Part shown: piece after piece, positions 36,414-46,205 of the stretch
How positions within the stretch are numbered: the stretch's first letter is position 1
Layout of the letters: every line of letters starts with the position of its first letter
NCBI GenBank assembly: GCA_963934295.1
Contig: CAWVXY010000006.1
Coordinates: 1-64,000 of the forward strand
Direction: 5' to 3'
DNA: 64,000 bases
Source: Seribacter sp963934295
GTDB taxonomy: Bacteria; Verrucomicrobiota; Verrucomicrobiia; Opitutales; Seribacteraceae
Translations under genes and position numbers: made by a program
Notes under the pieces: generated by a model
Told to the model about the DNA's origin: nothing
Database searches by the model: none
What the model saw: only the letters and a program-made list of their open reading frames with translations

Positions 36414-37940
36414 ATGAAACCACAAAATATAATGAAAAAAATTACACTTTTTATTATCTCGTCTCTTGCAATTTCAAAGCTCTTTGGTGCGGATTGGCCA
36501 ATGTGGGGAAGAGACGGAAGCAGAAATATGATCTCGGATGAGAAGCAGATCATTTTTGACTTTAACCCAGGAGAAATGAATGATGAAGAGGTCGTTGATA
36601 TGAAAACGACCCAAAATATTAAATGGGTCGCTAAATTAGGTTCTCAGGCTTACGGAAATGTGACTATTGGAAATGGATGCGTTTTTATTGGTACAAATAA
36701 TGAGTCTCCTCGTGATCAAGGTAAAAAGGGCGATCGTGGGGTAGTTATGTGTTTAGATGAAAAAACAGGTGCACTTAAATGGCAACTTGTTATACCAAAG
36801 CTCGGTGCCGGAAAAGTAAGTGATTGGGAATATATTGGAATATGTTCATCTACTGCCATTGATGGGGATAAAGTCTATGTGGTTACGAATCGCTGCGAGG
36901 TTGTTTGTTTGGACATAAATGGATTCAGCAACGGAAACGATGGTCCTTTTAAAGACGAAGCTGATTATGTTAATCCCAAGGGAATGAAAGATTCTTTGAA
37001 TGAACAAATAGATGCTGATATTATTTGGATGTATGATATGCGAGATGAACTTGGAGTTTTTCCACATAATGTGACAAGTTCATCTCCGGTAATTATTGAT
37101 GATAAAGTTTATATTGCCACGTCAAACGGGGTGGACTGGTCACACACTAATATTCCGAGCCCATTATCTCCAAGCTGGATTGCTTTAGATAAAAATTCGG
37201 GTGAATTAGTAGGGGAGGATGGTTCAGGTGCCAGTGAAAATGCTCTTCATGCTGCTTGGTCTTCCCTGACCTATGGAAAGATTAACAAAAAAGAAATTCT
37301 CATTTGGGGGGGGACGGATGGTTTCTGTTACGGATACGAGAATAAAACAGTTAAAGATGCTGACGGATATGATTTGTTCGAACCACTTTGGAAGGTTGAC
37401 TGTAATGAGCCAAATTATCGGAAGGATAAAGAGGGAAAGAAAATACCCTATGCCACTCCTCCAGGTCCAAGTGAACTGATTGGTACACCTGTTTTGTATG
37501 AGGGAAAAGTTTATTGTGCAATTGGCCAAGACCCTGAGCATGGAGATGGGGTGGGTCGTTTATCATGCATGGACGCTGAAACGGGAAAAGTTATTTGGAA
37601 GTATACTGATGTGGGTCGAACAATATCAACCGTTTCCATTGCGGATGACTTGGTTTATATCGCAGAATATGCTGGCATCATACATTGCCTTGATGCGAAT
37701 TCTGGTAAAGTCTATTGGACCCACGATTCATTTAGCCGTATTTGGGGATCTACTTTAGTTGTTGATGGAAAACTCATATTAGGGAATGAAGATGGTGACT
37801 TACTGGTTATGAACCATGGAAAAACGAAACCAAAAGTAAAAACGGTAAGCATGGGAGCCCCGGTTTACAGTTCACCAGTTGTTTCAAATGGAGTTCTTTA
37901 TGTTGGAACACAAACCCATCTATACGCGATAGGAAAGTAA
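36414..37940 (+). CDS. secreted PQQ-like beta-propeller protein
   Basis: This 508-residue protein has a signal peptide (KKITLFIISSLAISKLFG); the second Met, at 36432, is an equally good start. It has blades with DEKTGALKW, DKNSGELVG, DAETGKVIW and DANSGKVYW. It begins with the WPMWGRDGSRNM motif typical of planctomycete/verrucomicrobial propellers. Only 15 bases separate it from the previous gene, and 2 bases from the DUF3311 gene, so it belongs to the same operon. It has no haem motif and no recognised catalytic site. Confidence 0.92.
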   Translation: MKPQNIMKKITLFIISSLAISKLFGADWPMWGRDGSRNMISDEKQIIFDFNPGEMNDEEVVDMKTTQNIKWVAKLGSQAYGNVTIGNGCVFIGTNNESPRDQGKKGDRGVVMCLDEKTGALKWQLVIPKLGAGKVSDWEYIGICSSTAIDGDKVYVVTNRCEVVCLDINGFSNGNDGPFKDEADYVNPKGMKDSLNEQIDADIIWMYDMRDELGVFPHNVTSSSPVIIDDKVYIATSNGVDWSHTNIPSPLSPSWIALDKNSGELVGEDGSGASENALHAAWSSLTYGKINKKEILIWGGTDGFCYGYENKTVKDADGYDLFEPLWKVDCNEPNYRKDKEGKKIPYATPPGPSELIGTPVLYEGKVYCAIGQDPEHGDGVGRLSCMDAETGKVIWKYTDVGRTISTVSIADDLVYIAEYAGIIHCLDANSGKVYWTHDSFSRIWGSTLVVDGKLILGNEDGDLLVMNHGKTKPKVKTVSMGAPVYSSPVVSNGVLYVGTQTHLYAIGK

Positions 37941-37942
37941 AT

Positions 37943-38197
37943 GTGAGAAAATCATCATATCCTTTGGGCCAAAAAGTAATTGTTGTATTATTTTTTGTAT
38001 TATTTCTTATACATCAAGATTTTTGGTGGTGGGATGATGCAACACTGGTGTTTGGCTTTCTACCTGTCGGGCTTGCTTTTCACGCTTTATTTTCTATTGC
38101 CTGTGCCCTTTTAGGATGGGCAGCGATTAAATTTGCGTGGCCCAAAAAGCTGGAAATCTTTGCGGAAGAGACAAATGAAGGAGGCGAAAAAAGATGA
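37943..38197 (+). CDS. small DUF3311-like membrane protein
   Basis: This 84-residue protein has two membrane segments (about 11-22 and 38-62) and a charged C-terminus. Its size, the DxxxWWW motif (HQDFWWWDD) and its position directly before a sodium:solute symporter match DUF3311 proteins, which are thought to be accessory subunits of such symporters. The start is GTG. An ATG two bases earlier is in another frame. Its end overlaps the symporter start (ATGA). Confidence 0.8.
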   Translation: MRKSSYPLGQKVIVVLFFVLFLIHQDFWWWDDATLVFGFLPVGLAFHALFSIACALLGWAAIKFAWPKKLEIFAEETNEGGEKR

Positions 38198-39903
38198 CCA
38201 CGTTGGTAGTTATTATTCTTTATCTCTGCCTTCTTTTAGGATTGGGATTTTTTAGTAATCGGTTGTTCAGAGGTACGAGTAAAGATTACTTTGTTGCGAG
38301 TCATAGCATTGGTCCTTTTCTCCTTCTTATGAGTGTTTTTGGAACAACCATGACCGCTTTTGCTTTGGTTGGTTCTACGGGTAAATCTTTTGAGCGCGGA
38401 ATAGGCACGTACGGGCTAATGGCATCGATTAGCGGATTGGTTCATGCGGGAATATTTTTTCTTGTTGGGATCCGACTATGGGCTTTTGGAAAAAAGCATG
38501 GTTACATTACTCAAATTCAATTTTTCCGATCTCGCTTCGAGTCCGATGGATTAGGTTATCTGCTTTTTCCCATCTTAGTTTTGTTGGTAGTTCCTTATCT
38601 CTTAATTGGTATTATAGGCGCTGGAAAAACTATTGAACCAGTCACTGCAGGTGCATTCACTGAAATTTTTACCAACCCGAGTGCCCCCCAGTGGTTAGGC
38701 GGAATCCCCCCCTGGCTGACTGGTCTTGTTGTGTCCTTAGTTGTTTTAACTTATGTTTTTATGGGAGGCTCACGGGGTGCAGCTTATGCGAACACTTTTC
38801 AGACTATTGTTTTTATGGTTATGGGGCTGGTCGCTTTTGTTTACATAATTAACGGGTTGGGTGGTCTTGAGCAGGCGGGAAGAGTTCCTGCGCGTATAAA
38901 TGATAAAGGAGTCGTTGTACAAGATTACCAATTTGACAGAAAAGCTGGAGAGCTACAAAAAAATGAACCCCCGAAGCCGATCGGAAAGGTGCTTAGTTCT
39001 GAAAATTCTAATTTAACGAATAAACAGCCCCATTTATCCCGGACGCCAGTCTTAATTGAGTTTAAGAAAAAAAATCCAAAAACCGGAGAAATTTCTGCTT
39101 TTGAAAGAGAGCTTGGAATACCTTTTATAACTTTTATTTCTTACTTTTTTATTCCATTGAGCGTGGGAATGTTTCCCCACCTATTTCAACATTGGTTAAC
39201 GGCAAAAAGTGCCAAGGCATTTCGGTTAACAGTTATTGCCCACCCGTTATGTATTATGGTGGTATGGGTTCCCTGCGTTCTCGTCGGTGCATGGGCCTCG
39301 GGGGTACTTCCTCCCGGAATTCCACCTCCTGCAGTTCTTTCGGCTATGCTTAAATTATTGGTGGGAGATCCGATTTTAACAGGACTCCTCACTGCTGGAG
39401 TTTTGGCAGCGATTATGTCTTCTCTGGATTCTCAATTTCTATGCCTTGGGACGATGTTTACTAATGATATTGTGGTTCATCGTGCGGGGACCAAGAAATA
39501 TTCCGATAAACAGGTGATACTCATTGCACGGGTTTTTATTGTGGTCATAGTAGCACTTACCTACGCACTTGCAATGTTTGCAAAGGATGCAAATGTTTTT
39601 GATTTAGCGATTTGGTGCTTTAGTGGTTTCTCGGCTCTTTTTCCGGTAGTTTTTGCCGCTCTGTATTGGAAAAGGGCAACCAAGCAAGGTGCTGTAGTGA
39701 GCGTACTTTCTGCACTTCTTAGTTGGCTATATTTCTTTCATTTATCTGGATATGGAGGAGAGATGGTAGTTGGTCCAGGAATCATTCCCGCAGCAATTTG
39801 TTTCATGGTAGCAACCATCGCGATGATTGGCGTATCCCTGATTACCAAACCGCCTTCAGAGGAAACTCTGAAAAAGTTTTTTCCCGGAAGCGAAAAATTG
39901 TAA
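38194..39903 (+). CDS. sodium:solute symporter (SSS family)
   Basis: This 569-residue symporter has about 12-13 transmembrane helices with the SSS features KDYFVASHSIGPF, FGTTMTAFALVG in TM2-3 and GVLAAIMSSLDSQFLCLG near TM9. A hydrophilic insert of about 75 residues (about 225-300) splits TM6 and TM7. A strong Shine-Dalgarno sequence, AAGGAGG, lies upstream within the DUF3311 gene. The substrate may be a carboxylate or alcohol-derived product handled by the ligase and dehydrogenases that follow. That link is inference from the operon only. Confidence 0.92.
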   Translation: MTTLVVIILYLCLLLGLGFFSNRLFRGTSKDYFVASHSIGPFLLLMSVFGTTMTAFALVGSTGKSFERGIGTYGLMASISGLVHAGIFFLVGIRLWAFGKKHGYITQIQFFRSRFESDGLGYLLFPILVLLVVPYLLIGIIGAGKTIEPVTAGAFTEIFTNPSAPQWLGGIPPWLTGLVVSLVVLTYVFMGGSRGAAYANTFQTIVFMVMGLVAFVYIINGLGGLEQAGRVPARINDKGVVVQDYQFDRKAGELQKNEPPKPIGKVLSSENSNLTNKQPHLSRTPVLIEFKKKNPKTGEISAFERELGIPFITFISYFFIPLSVGMFPHLFQHWLTAKSAKAFRLTVIAHPLCIMVVWVPCVLVGAWASGVLPPGIPPPAVLSAMLKLLVGDPILTGLLTAGVLAAIMSSLDSQFLCLGTMFTNDIVVHRAGTKKYSDKQVILIARVFIVVIVALTYALAMFAKDANVFDLAIWCFSGFSALFPVVFAALYWKRATKQGAVVSVLSALLSWLYFFHLSGYGGEMVVGPGIIPAAICFMVATIAMIGVSLITKPPSEETLKKFFPGSEKL

Positions 39904-39934
39904 ATTCTTAAAATCTTTTTTTATTGAGTCCATC

Positions 39935-41011
39935 ATGAATATCGATGAAACAGTCAAACAATCTGCAAATGAGCTGGATGCCCACATTGCTGAAATAATA
40001 AAGTGGCACTTTTCGCCAGATACCGGTTCTCCTTTTTGGCTAGATTGGTCAAAACAACAAAACTGGAATCCCCTAGAGGAAATCAAAACCTTTCAAGATA
40101 TTTGTGAGAAATTCCCTAATTTTCAGGATGAATGGTTGAGAGATTTACCAAATGAAGTATGGGTTCCCCAGCCTTACAAGGGAAAACCATTTAATATTTT
40201 CGAAACAGGGGGGACCACCGGAATGCCGAAGCAAAGAATTGGGTGGGATGACTTTCGTATTGATTACACCGCTTTTTCAGAAACCCTCAGTGACGAGCAT
40301 TTCCCTCGGGATCATTATTGGTTGATGGTTGGACCCACTGGTCCCCGACGTTTGCGTTTGGCTATCGAGCACCTTGCTAATGAAAGAGGTTGCTCTTGTT
40401 ATTTTGTCGATCTGGACCCTCGTTGGGTGAAAAGATTAATTGCTAGCAAACAGTTCGATCAGGCACGGGCTTATATGGATCATGCGGTCGATCAAGCATT
40501 GACTATTTTAAAGCATCGAAATGTAAGTGCTTTATTTACAACCCCTAAACTTTTGGAAGCTTTAGCTGAGAGAAAAGATCTCATTAAGGCTGGTATTAAA
40601 GGTGTCTTTTGTGGTGGCACTACGATGGATAAACAATATGCCCGCTTTCTTGTTGAAGAAGTTTGTGAGGGTGGAAAAATTGGATTTGTACCGACTTATG
40701 GAAATACATTAATGGGCTTAGCGAGACATCATCCATTTGGTCCGGAAAATGATTATTCAATTGCATATTATGCTCCGCAACCGAGAGCCGTTTTAAGGGT
40801 TATTAACCCGGAGACTAATCAAACTGTAGATTACGATGATTGGGGACGAGTCGAACTGACAACCCTCACTAAAGAATTTTTTATGCCCCGATTTCTTGAA
40901 CGAGACGAAGCACTGCGAAAAAAACCATGGGAAAAAGCACCCTGGGATGGAGTTGCTGAGGTTCGACCCTTTGGTGCTATGGAAAAAAATATTGTAGAAG
41001 GAGTTTATTAA
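39935..41011 (+). CDS. short AMP-binding ligase (LuxE/PaaK-like)
   Basis: This 358-residue protein has the adenylate-forming P-loop TGGTTGMPKQ at residues 91-100 and the middle motif VPTYGNTLMG. It lacks the full C-terminal domain of CoA ligases; the length matches acyl-protein synthetase LuxE (about 370) and short PaaK-like enzymes. It probably activates a carboxylic acid as the acyl-adenylate. It lies one base before the aldehyde dehydrogenase-like gene, which fits a fatty-acid- or aryl-acid-reductase pair as in LuxE/LuxC. Substrate unknown. Confidence 0.75.
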   Translation: MNIDETVKQSANELDAHIAEIIKWHFSPDTGSPFWLDWSKQQNWNPLEEIKTFQDICEKFPNFQDEWLRDLPNEVWVPQPYKGKPFNIFETGGTTGMPKQRIGWDDFRIDYTAFSETLSDEHFPRDHYWLMVGPTGPRRLRLAIEHLANERGCSCYFVDLDPRWVKRLIASKQFDQARAYMDHAVDQALTILKHRNVSALFTTPKLLEALAERKDLIKAGIKGVFCGGTTMDKQYARFLVEEVCEGGKIGFVPTYGNTLMGLARHHPFGPENDYSIAYYAPQPRAVLRVINPETNQTVDYDDWGRVELTTLTKEFFMPRFLERDEALRKKPWEKAPWDGVAEVRPFGAMEKNIVEGVY

Positions 41012-41012
41012 A

Positions 41013-42446
41013 ATGAATACACCACATATTCCATGCTTACGACTCGGTGAAGAATACCGCAGTTTTAATCAATCCGAAGTTAAGGATTATCGTGACGGTT
41101 CTGTGAAAGCCACAATGAGCCAGGTGAATGCCGGTGTTGTACGAAGAGATCTCATGCAAATTCAAAAGGCTTGTGATGCTTTACAAAAACTAAGCACCAG
41201 AGAACTCATTGATATAAGCTCTAAGGCAGGAGATCTTTTTTTAAATGGTAATTTACCATTGGGGGAAAATGGTAAACTTCAATCACCACAGGATTATCTT
41301 GAAACTCTTTCTTCAACAAGTGGATTACCCCATGTAATGGTAAAGCGAAACATGGATAAAATTCATTATGCTCTCACCCATGTAGAATTAATTTTAAATG
41401 GTTTAACCCGAGGTATTGATCTGTCTATTCTGGATCGAGGCTTTGGAGAACAGGCAGGTTCTCCTGTTTGCTTTTATCCCACTACCAGTGCACTCGGACT
41501 GGTTATGCCTAGTAACTCTCCCGCGGTAAATTCATTGTGGTTGCCATCTATTGCACTTAAAATTCCAATAGTTATGAAACCTGGTCGTGATGAACCGTGG
41601 ACTCCTTTTCGACTCATACAAGCTTTTATAGAAGCGGGTTGTCCACGGGAAGCATTCGGTTTTTACCCGACGGATCATGAGGGAGCCGCAGATATTCTTC
41701 GCTTGTGTAACCGAGCGTTAATTTTTGGAGATAAAAGTACTACTGATTTATACGCAGGAAATCCTGGTGTGCAGGTTCACGGTCCAGGGTTTAGTAAAAT
41801 TCTTATCGGAGAGGACGAAATTGAAAACTGGCCTGATTTTATTGATGTACTAGTTTCTTCCATTTCTGATAACGGGGGAAGAAGCTGCGTTAATGCTTCT
41901 GCAGTAATAGTCCCCAAATATGCAAAAGAAATAGCAGATGCATTAGGAAAAAAGCTTGGACCGTTAAAACCTCTTCCAATGGATAATCCAAATGCCGTTC
42001 TATCAGGTTTTGCGAATCCAAAAATGGGAGAATGGATAAATGGAGCAATCGATGCCGATTTAAAAGAAAAGGGTGCATTTGATATGACTGCGCCATACCG
42101 GGACGGCACCCGTCTTGTGCAAGCTGAAGGCGGAACTTATCTTCGCCCAACGATTGTACATTGTGATTCCATGAATCATCCTCTTTCCAATCGAGAGTTT
42201 TTGTGTCCGTATGCGAGCGTAGTCGAGGTTCCCCAATCCCAAATGCTTGGGGCAATTGGGCCAACATTAGTTGTAACTGCGATTACAAAAGATGAATCTT
42301 TTAAACAAAAACTTTTATCTGCTTCAAATATTGAACGCTTAAATCTTGGGCCGATTTCAACAATGAAAATTTCATGGGATCAACCGCACGAAGGAAATAT
42401 GTTTGAGTTTCTTTACAAACGAAGGTCCATCGGGATGGCGGCTTAG
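41013..42446 (+). CDS. aldehyde dehydrogenase superfamily, possible acyl-CoA reductase
   Basis: This 477-residue protein has the ALDH landmarks: MPSNSPAV with the oxyanion Asn168, VMKPGRDEP with Lys189, and catalytic Cys292 in GGRSCVNAS. The ELGGK segment that supplies the general base Glu in hydrolytic ALDHs is replaced by VHGPGFSK, with no Glu, as expected of acylating enzymes that work on thioesters. Together with the preceding ligase it could reduce an activated acid to an aldehyde. The length is close to LuxC of Vibrio (477). The alternative is a conventional aldehyde dehydrogenase. Confidence 0.8.
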   Translation: MNTPHIPCLRLGEEYRSFNQSEVKDYRDGSVKATMSQVNAGVVRRDLMQIQKACDALQKLSTRELIDISSKAGDLFLNGNLPLGENGKLQSPQDYLETLSSTSGLPHVMVKRNMDKIHYALTHVELILNGLTRGIDLSILDRGFGEQAGSPVCFYPTTSALGLVMPSNSPAVNSLWLPSIALKIPIVMKPGRDEPWTPFRLIQAFIEAGCPREAFGFYPTDHEGAADILRLCNRALIFGDKSTTDLYAGNPGVQVHGPGFSKILIGEDEIENWPDFIDVLVSSISDNGGRSCVNASAVIVPKYAKEIADALGKKLGPLKPLPMDNPNAVLSGFANPKMGEWINGAIDADLKEKGAFDMTAPYRDGTRLVQAEGGTYLRPTIVHCDSMNHPLSNREFLCPYASVVEVPQSQMLGAIGPTLVVTAITKDESFKQKLLSASNIERLNLGPISTMKISWDQPHEGNMFEFLYKRRSIGMAA

Positions 42447-42481
42447 TTTTTTAAATCGATTCCATCGATTCGTTTTACTGT

Positions 42482-43699
42482 ATGACTAATAATCCAGAAT
42501 TCTCATTTTATGAAGCGGGAGAAGAGCCAACCCAAAATATAATTTTTGGGAATGGCACAAGTAATCGAGTTGGAAAAATTGCGAAGAAGTTTGGACAGCA
42601 TGCACTTCTTGTAACAGATTCCGGATTGTCATCAGTTGGTCATCCTCAAAAAATTCAAAAGATCCTAGAGGCTGCAAATTTAAAGGTTACTTTGTTTGAC
42701 GAATCTATAGAAAATCCCACTGAATCAAGTGTACAAGCCTGTGTACAAGTTGCAGAGAAAAGCGAAGTTGATTTAATCATCGGTTTAGGTGGTGGTAGTT
42801 CAATGGATACCGCGAAGGGGTGTAATTTCATACTAAGTAACGGTGGTAAAATGTCAGACTTTTGGGGAGTGGATAAGGCCACCCGCCCTATGTATCCGTT
42901 GATAGCGATACCTACAACTGCGGGTACGGGAAGCGAGTGCCAGTCATTTGCCTTAATTTCCAATGATATTAGCCATAAGAAAATGGCCTGCGGTGATAAA
43001 AAAGCGCTTCCCCGGGTTACTCTACTTGATCCAGAACTTACTTTATCCCAGCCAAACTCTGTGACCGCATGCACTGGGGTTGATGCCTTGTCACATGCCC
43101 TGGAATCGATTGTAACCTCGAAAAGAAACAAAAAATCACATCATCATGCTCGATTGGCGTTTCAATTAATTCAGGAATTTTTACCATTGGTTTTAAAAGA
43201 TCCCACTGATTTAAATAGTAGAGGCCAGGTATTACTTGGAGCTTCTCATGCAGGGGCTGCTATTGAAAGAAGTATGCTTGGAGCCGCTCATTCCATGGCA
43301 AATCCTTTAACGGCGAATCGCGGAATTGTTCATGGAGTAGCTGTGGGTATCGTTCTTCCTGAAGTTATGAAATTTAATAAAATAGACTTAGGAACAAATT
43401 CAATTTATGCAGAACTTGCTCGTGTTTCCGGGATTGCGTCAATGGATTGTCATGACGAAGAAGCGAGTGGATTATTAATTGAAAAAATTTATTCCATTTT
43501 AAAATTAGCCAAAATACCATCATTCTTAAACGAGTTAGGTTTCGCACCCTCAGACATTCCATCACTCGCTTTAGACGCTTCTGAGCAATGGACCGCCAAT
43601 TTTAATCCTCGTCCGGTAAGTAGGGATGACTTTGAAAATATTTATTCAAATCTTTTTTCTACCACTCCTTGCGAAACTCAATCGCTTCAGGCAAACTGA
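42482..43699 (+). CDS. iron-containing alcohol dehydrogenase
   Basis: This 405-residue group III (Fe-dependent) alcohol dehydrogenase has the NAD(P) motif GGGSSMD at about 104-110, the TTAGTGSE motif, and the metal ligands Asp201, His205, His270 and His284 (GVDALSHALE, GAAHSMANPL, GIVHGVAVG). It would interconvert an aldehyde and an alcohol in the cytoplasm. It is 35 bases downstream of the aldehyde dehydrogenase gene and probably forms an acid-aldehyde-alcohol module with it and the ligase. Direction in vivo is unknown. Confidence 0.94.
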   Translation: MTNNPEFSFYEAGEEPTQNIIFGNGTSNRVGKIAKKFGQHALLVTDSGLSSVGHPQKIQKILEAANLKVTLFDESIENPTESSVQACVQVAEKSEVDLIIGLGGGSSMDTAKGCNFILSNGGKMSDFWGVDKATRPMYPLIAIPTTAGTGSECQSFALISNDISHKKMACGDKKALPRVTLLDPELTLSQPNSVTACTGVDALSHALESIVTSKRNKKSHHHARLAFQLIQEFLPLVLKDPTDLNSRGQVLLGASHAGAAIERSMLGAAHSMANPLTANRGIVHGVAVGIVLPEVMKFNKIDLGTNSIYAELARVSGIASMDCHDEEASGLLIEKIYSILKLAKIPSFLNELGFAPSDIPSLALDASEQWTANFNPRPVSRDDFENIYSNLFSTTPCETQSLQAN

Positions 43700-43707
43700 T
43701 AGTAGTA

Positions 43708-44865
43708 ATGAGATTTATATGTTTTTATTTAGTGGTTTGTATTTTATCGCTTTCGCAGGCAGGGTTTGCCCAGGATAACTCTTTAAAAAAAGAAATGGAT
43801 GGTCAAAATTGGCCGCGTCATCGAGGAGATCAAGCATTACAAGGAATTTCTTATGCTAAAATCGGAACCAAATTAAAAATCGATTGGGAATTTAAAACAG
43901 GGGAGTTTCTAAAATCATCCGTTGTTATTTCGAAAGGACTTGCTTTTGTTGGTGCAGAAACGGGTATGCTATTCGCGATTTCTATCGAGGATGGAAAGGA
44001 AAAGTGGAAATATAAGACAGACCTTGGCATTGATGCTCCTCCTTTGGTTCATGGTGAAATTGTATACGTAGGATCTACTGATGGATTCCTTTATGCACTG
44101 AATATTGAAGATGGAAAATTACTTTGGAAATACGAAACTGATGGTGAGATAATGGGTGCCCCTAATGAAGCTGTAAGACCAAATTCTATGGATTCTGTGA
44201 TTGTGGTAGGGAGTTACGATAATTTTGTTCATTGCGTAAATGCACAAACTGGAAAGCTACTATGGAAGTTTGAAACTCAAAATTATGTAAACGGAGTTCC
44301 GACCATTTATGAAAATAAGTATGTAGTTTTTGGTGGATGTGACTCTGTGCTTTATGTGGTCGGACTTGAAGATGGAAAATTAATACGATCCGTAGAGGTG
44401 GAAGCTCCCATTGCAGCTTCAGTTTCTATTTCGGATGGAGTGGGTTATGTCGGTAACATGGATAGGGCAGTTATGGCATTTGATGTCAAATCAGGAGATA
44501 TTATATGGAATTATCGACATAAAAACTTCCCATATTTTTCTTCGCCTGCAATCACTCTAAAGTACGTTTTGATAGGCGGGCGGGACAAAGGATTGCATTG
44601 TATCGATCGAATTTCTGGTAAACAAAAATGGAGGTTTTCAGCTCGCGGTCGAATTGACAGTTCTCCAGTTGTAGCAGGCGATAAAGTGATTTTTGGTTCG
44701 ATGGACGGGAAATTATACATTCTTTCTTTAAAAGACGGAAAAGAAATTTCATCCAATGAAATTGGAGAACCAATTTCATCCACTCCTGCTATTATAAACG
44801 GAAGAATTTTGGTTGGTTGTGAAGACGGTAGTGTTTATTCATTCAAAACAAATCCCATTAAATGA
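43708..44865 (+). CDS. secreted PQQ-like beta-propeller protein
   Basis: The protein has 385 residues from the ATG at 43708, which gives a good signal peptide (FYLVVCILSLSQAGFA); an upstream in-frame TTG at 43669 lies inside the alcohol dehydrogenase gene and is not preferred. It has seven to eight blades with IEDGKEKW, IEDGKLLW, NAQTGKLLW, DVKSGDIIW, DRISGKQKW. It is the fourth propeller protein of the region. It overlaps the radical SAM gene by four bases, so it may be part of the same operon and act in product binding or export. Confidence 0.9.
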   Translation: MRFICFYLVVCILSLSQAGFAQDNSLKKEMDGQNWPRHRGDQALQGISYAKIGTKLKIDWEFKTGEFLKSSVVISKGLAFVGAETGMLFAISIEDGKEKWKYKTDLGIDAPPLVHGEIVYVGSTDGFLYALNIEDGKLLWKYETDGEIMGAPNEAVRPNSMDSVIVVGSYDNFVHCVNAQTGKLLWKFETQNYVNGVPTIYENKYVVFGGCDSVLYVVGLEDGKLIRSVEVEAPIAASVSISDGVGYVGNMDRAVMAFDVKSGDIIWNYRHKNFPYFSSPAITLKYVLIGGRDKGLHCIDRISGKQKWRFSARGRIDSSPVVAGDKVIFGSMDGKLYILSLKDGKEISSNEIGEPISSTPAIINGRILVGCEDGSVYSFKTNPIK

Positions 44866-46199
44866 CGGACTCAACTTTTATTAAACCTGATTACCAAACG
44901 GAGGATGAGACCAAAGCCGGAAATTATTTCGTTTCTAATTATCCACCCTTTTCATTTTGGAATGATGATGATGTTCCCTGCGTAAATAGTCTTGTAAACA
45001 GTCCATCGCCAGGTACTGCTCCTTTGGGATTGTATTATCATGTTCCGTTTTGTCGTAAACGATGTCACTTTTGCTATTTCAAAGTTTATACAGATAAAAA
45101 CTCGGGTGATGTGCGCAGATATTTATCTGCCACCATGAAAGAATTAAAGGTTTACGCGGAATCTCCTTATTTTAGGGGACGAAAACCTAAATTCGTTTAC
45201 TTTGGTGGAGGCACACCATCTTATTTGTCTGCCCAGCAACTAACCGAACTAACGAATCAAATGAAATCTATTTTGCCTTGGGACGAGGCGGAAGAAGTGA
45301 CATTTGAATGTGAACCCGGAACCCTTTCAGAAAAGAAACTTGAAACCATTAAAGGCTTTGGTGTAACAAGGTTAAGTTTAGGTGTAGAGAATTTCAATGA
45401 TCATATATTGGAAACGAATGGACGTGCTCATCGTTCCAAGGAAGTTTTTAGTGCCTATGAATTTGCCCGTGGTCTTGGTTTTGACAACATTAACATTGAT
45501 TTGATTTCAGGGATGCTTGAAGAGACTGATGAAAATTGGTCAGACTGTGTTGATCAAGTAATTGAACTTTCTCCAGATTGTGTAACTATTTATCAAATGG
45601 AAGTACCATTTAATACGGGTATTTTTAAAAAGATGAAAGAGGAGGGGAAGTTGACGGCACCTGTTGCAGATTGGCCAACTAAACGCCGTTGGGTAAAAGA
45701 AGCTTATACAAAATTAGAAGCCGCTGGATACACAGTTACAAGTGCTTACACTGCGGTCAAAAATCCACAAACGACCAAATTTATCTACCGAGATCGTTTG
45801 TGGTCCGGAGCTGATATGATTGGCTTGGGGGTTTCCTCATTCGGTCACTTGGGCGGTATACATTATCAAAATATAACCCATATTGATAACTATTGTGATA
45901 CTGTTGAATCGAAAAGTCTCCCGATTCGTAGGGCTTTAATGACCAAAGAAGACGAACGGTTTATCAGGGAGCTTATTCTTCAGTGGAAGTTGGGTCGAGT
46001 GAGCCAAAAGTCTTTTGTTGATAAATTTGGCATTTCTATAACCGAGCGTTTTTCCTCCATCCTTTCTGAGTGGGAAAGAAAAGGAGATGTGATAATTAAG
46101 GGAGATGAACTTTTTCTTTCTCGTGATGCTTTGTTACGGGTAGATTCATTGCTTCATGGTTTTTTTCTACCAGAACATCAGGATTCTCGATACGTTTAA
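44862..46199 (+). CDS. HemN/HemW-like radical SAM protein
   Basis: This 445-residue radical SAM enzyme has the cluster motif C-x3-C-x2-C at Cys64, Cys68 and Cys71 (CRKRCHFC) followed by YF, the HemW/HemN-like pattern, then YFGGGTPSYLS. The C-terminal HemN domain is present (ERFIRELILQWKLGRVSQKSF). In primary metabolism this family is the haem chaperone HemW or coproporphyrinogen oxidase; in gene clusters for natural products, class C radical SAM methyltransferases look the same. The operon context (UbiC-like, flavoprotein, ligase) favours tailoring. An N-terminal extension of about 55 residues precedes the usual start of the fold. Confidence 0.88.
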   Translation: MTDSTFIKPDYQTEDETKAGNYFVSNYPPFSFWNDDDVPCVNSLVNSPSPGTAPLGLYYHVPFCRKRCHFCYFKVYTDKNSGDVRRYLSATMKELKVYAESPYFRGRKPKFVYFGGGTPSYLSAQQLTELTNQMKSILPWDEAEEVTFECEPGTLSEKKLETIKGFGVTRLSLGVENFNDHILETNGRAHRSKEVFSAYEFARGLGFDNINIDLISGMLEETDENWSDCVDQVIELSPDCVTIYQMEVPFNTGIFKKMKEEGKLTAPVADWPTKRRWVKEAYTKLEAAGYTVTSAYTAVKNPQTTKFIYRDRLWSGADMIGLGVSSFGHLGGIHYQNITHIDNYCDTVESKSLPIRRALMTKEDERFIRELILQWKLGRVSQKSFVDKFGISITERFSSILSEWERKGDVIIKGDELFLSRDALLRVDSLLHGFFLPEHQDSRYV

Positions 46200-46205
46200 T
46201 TTTTT

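Noticed and set aside
43669..43707. Upstream TTG start of the propeller gene at 43669
   Set aside because: It lies inside the alcohol dehydrogenase gene; the ATG at 43708 gives a proper signal peptide.
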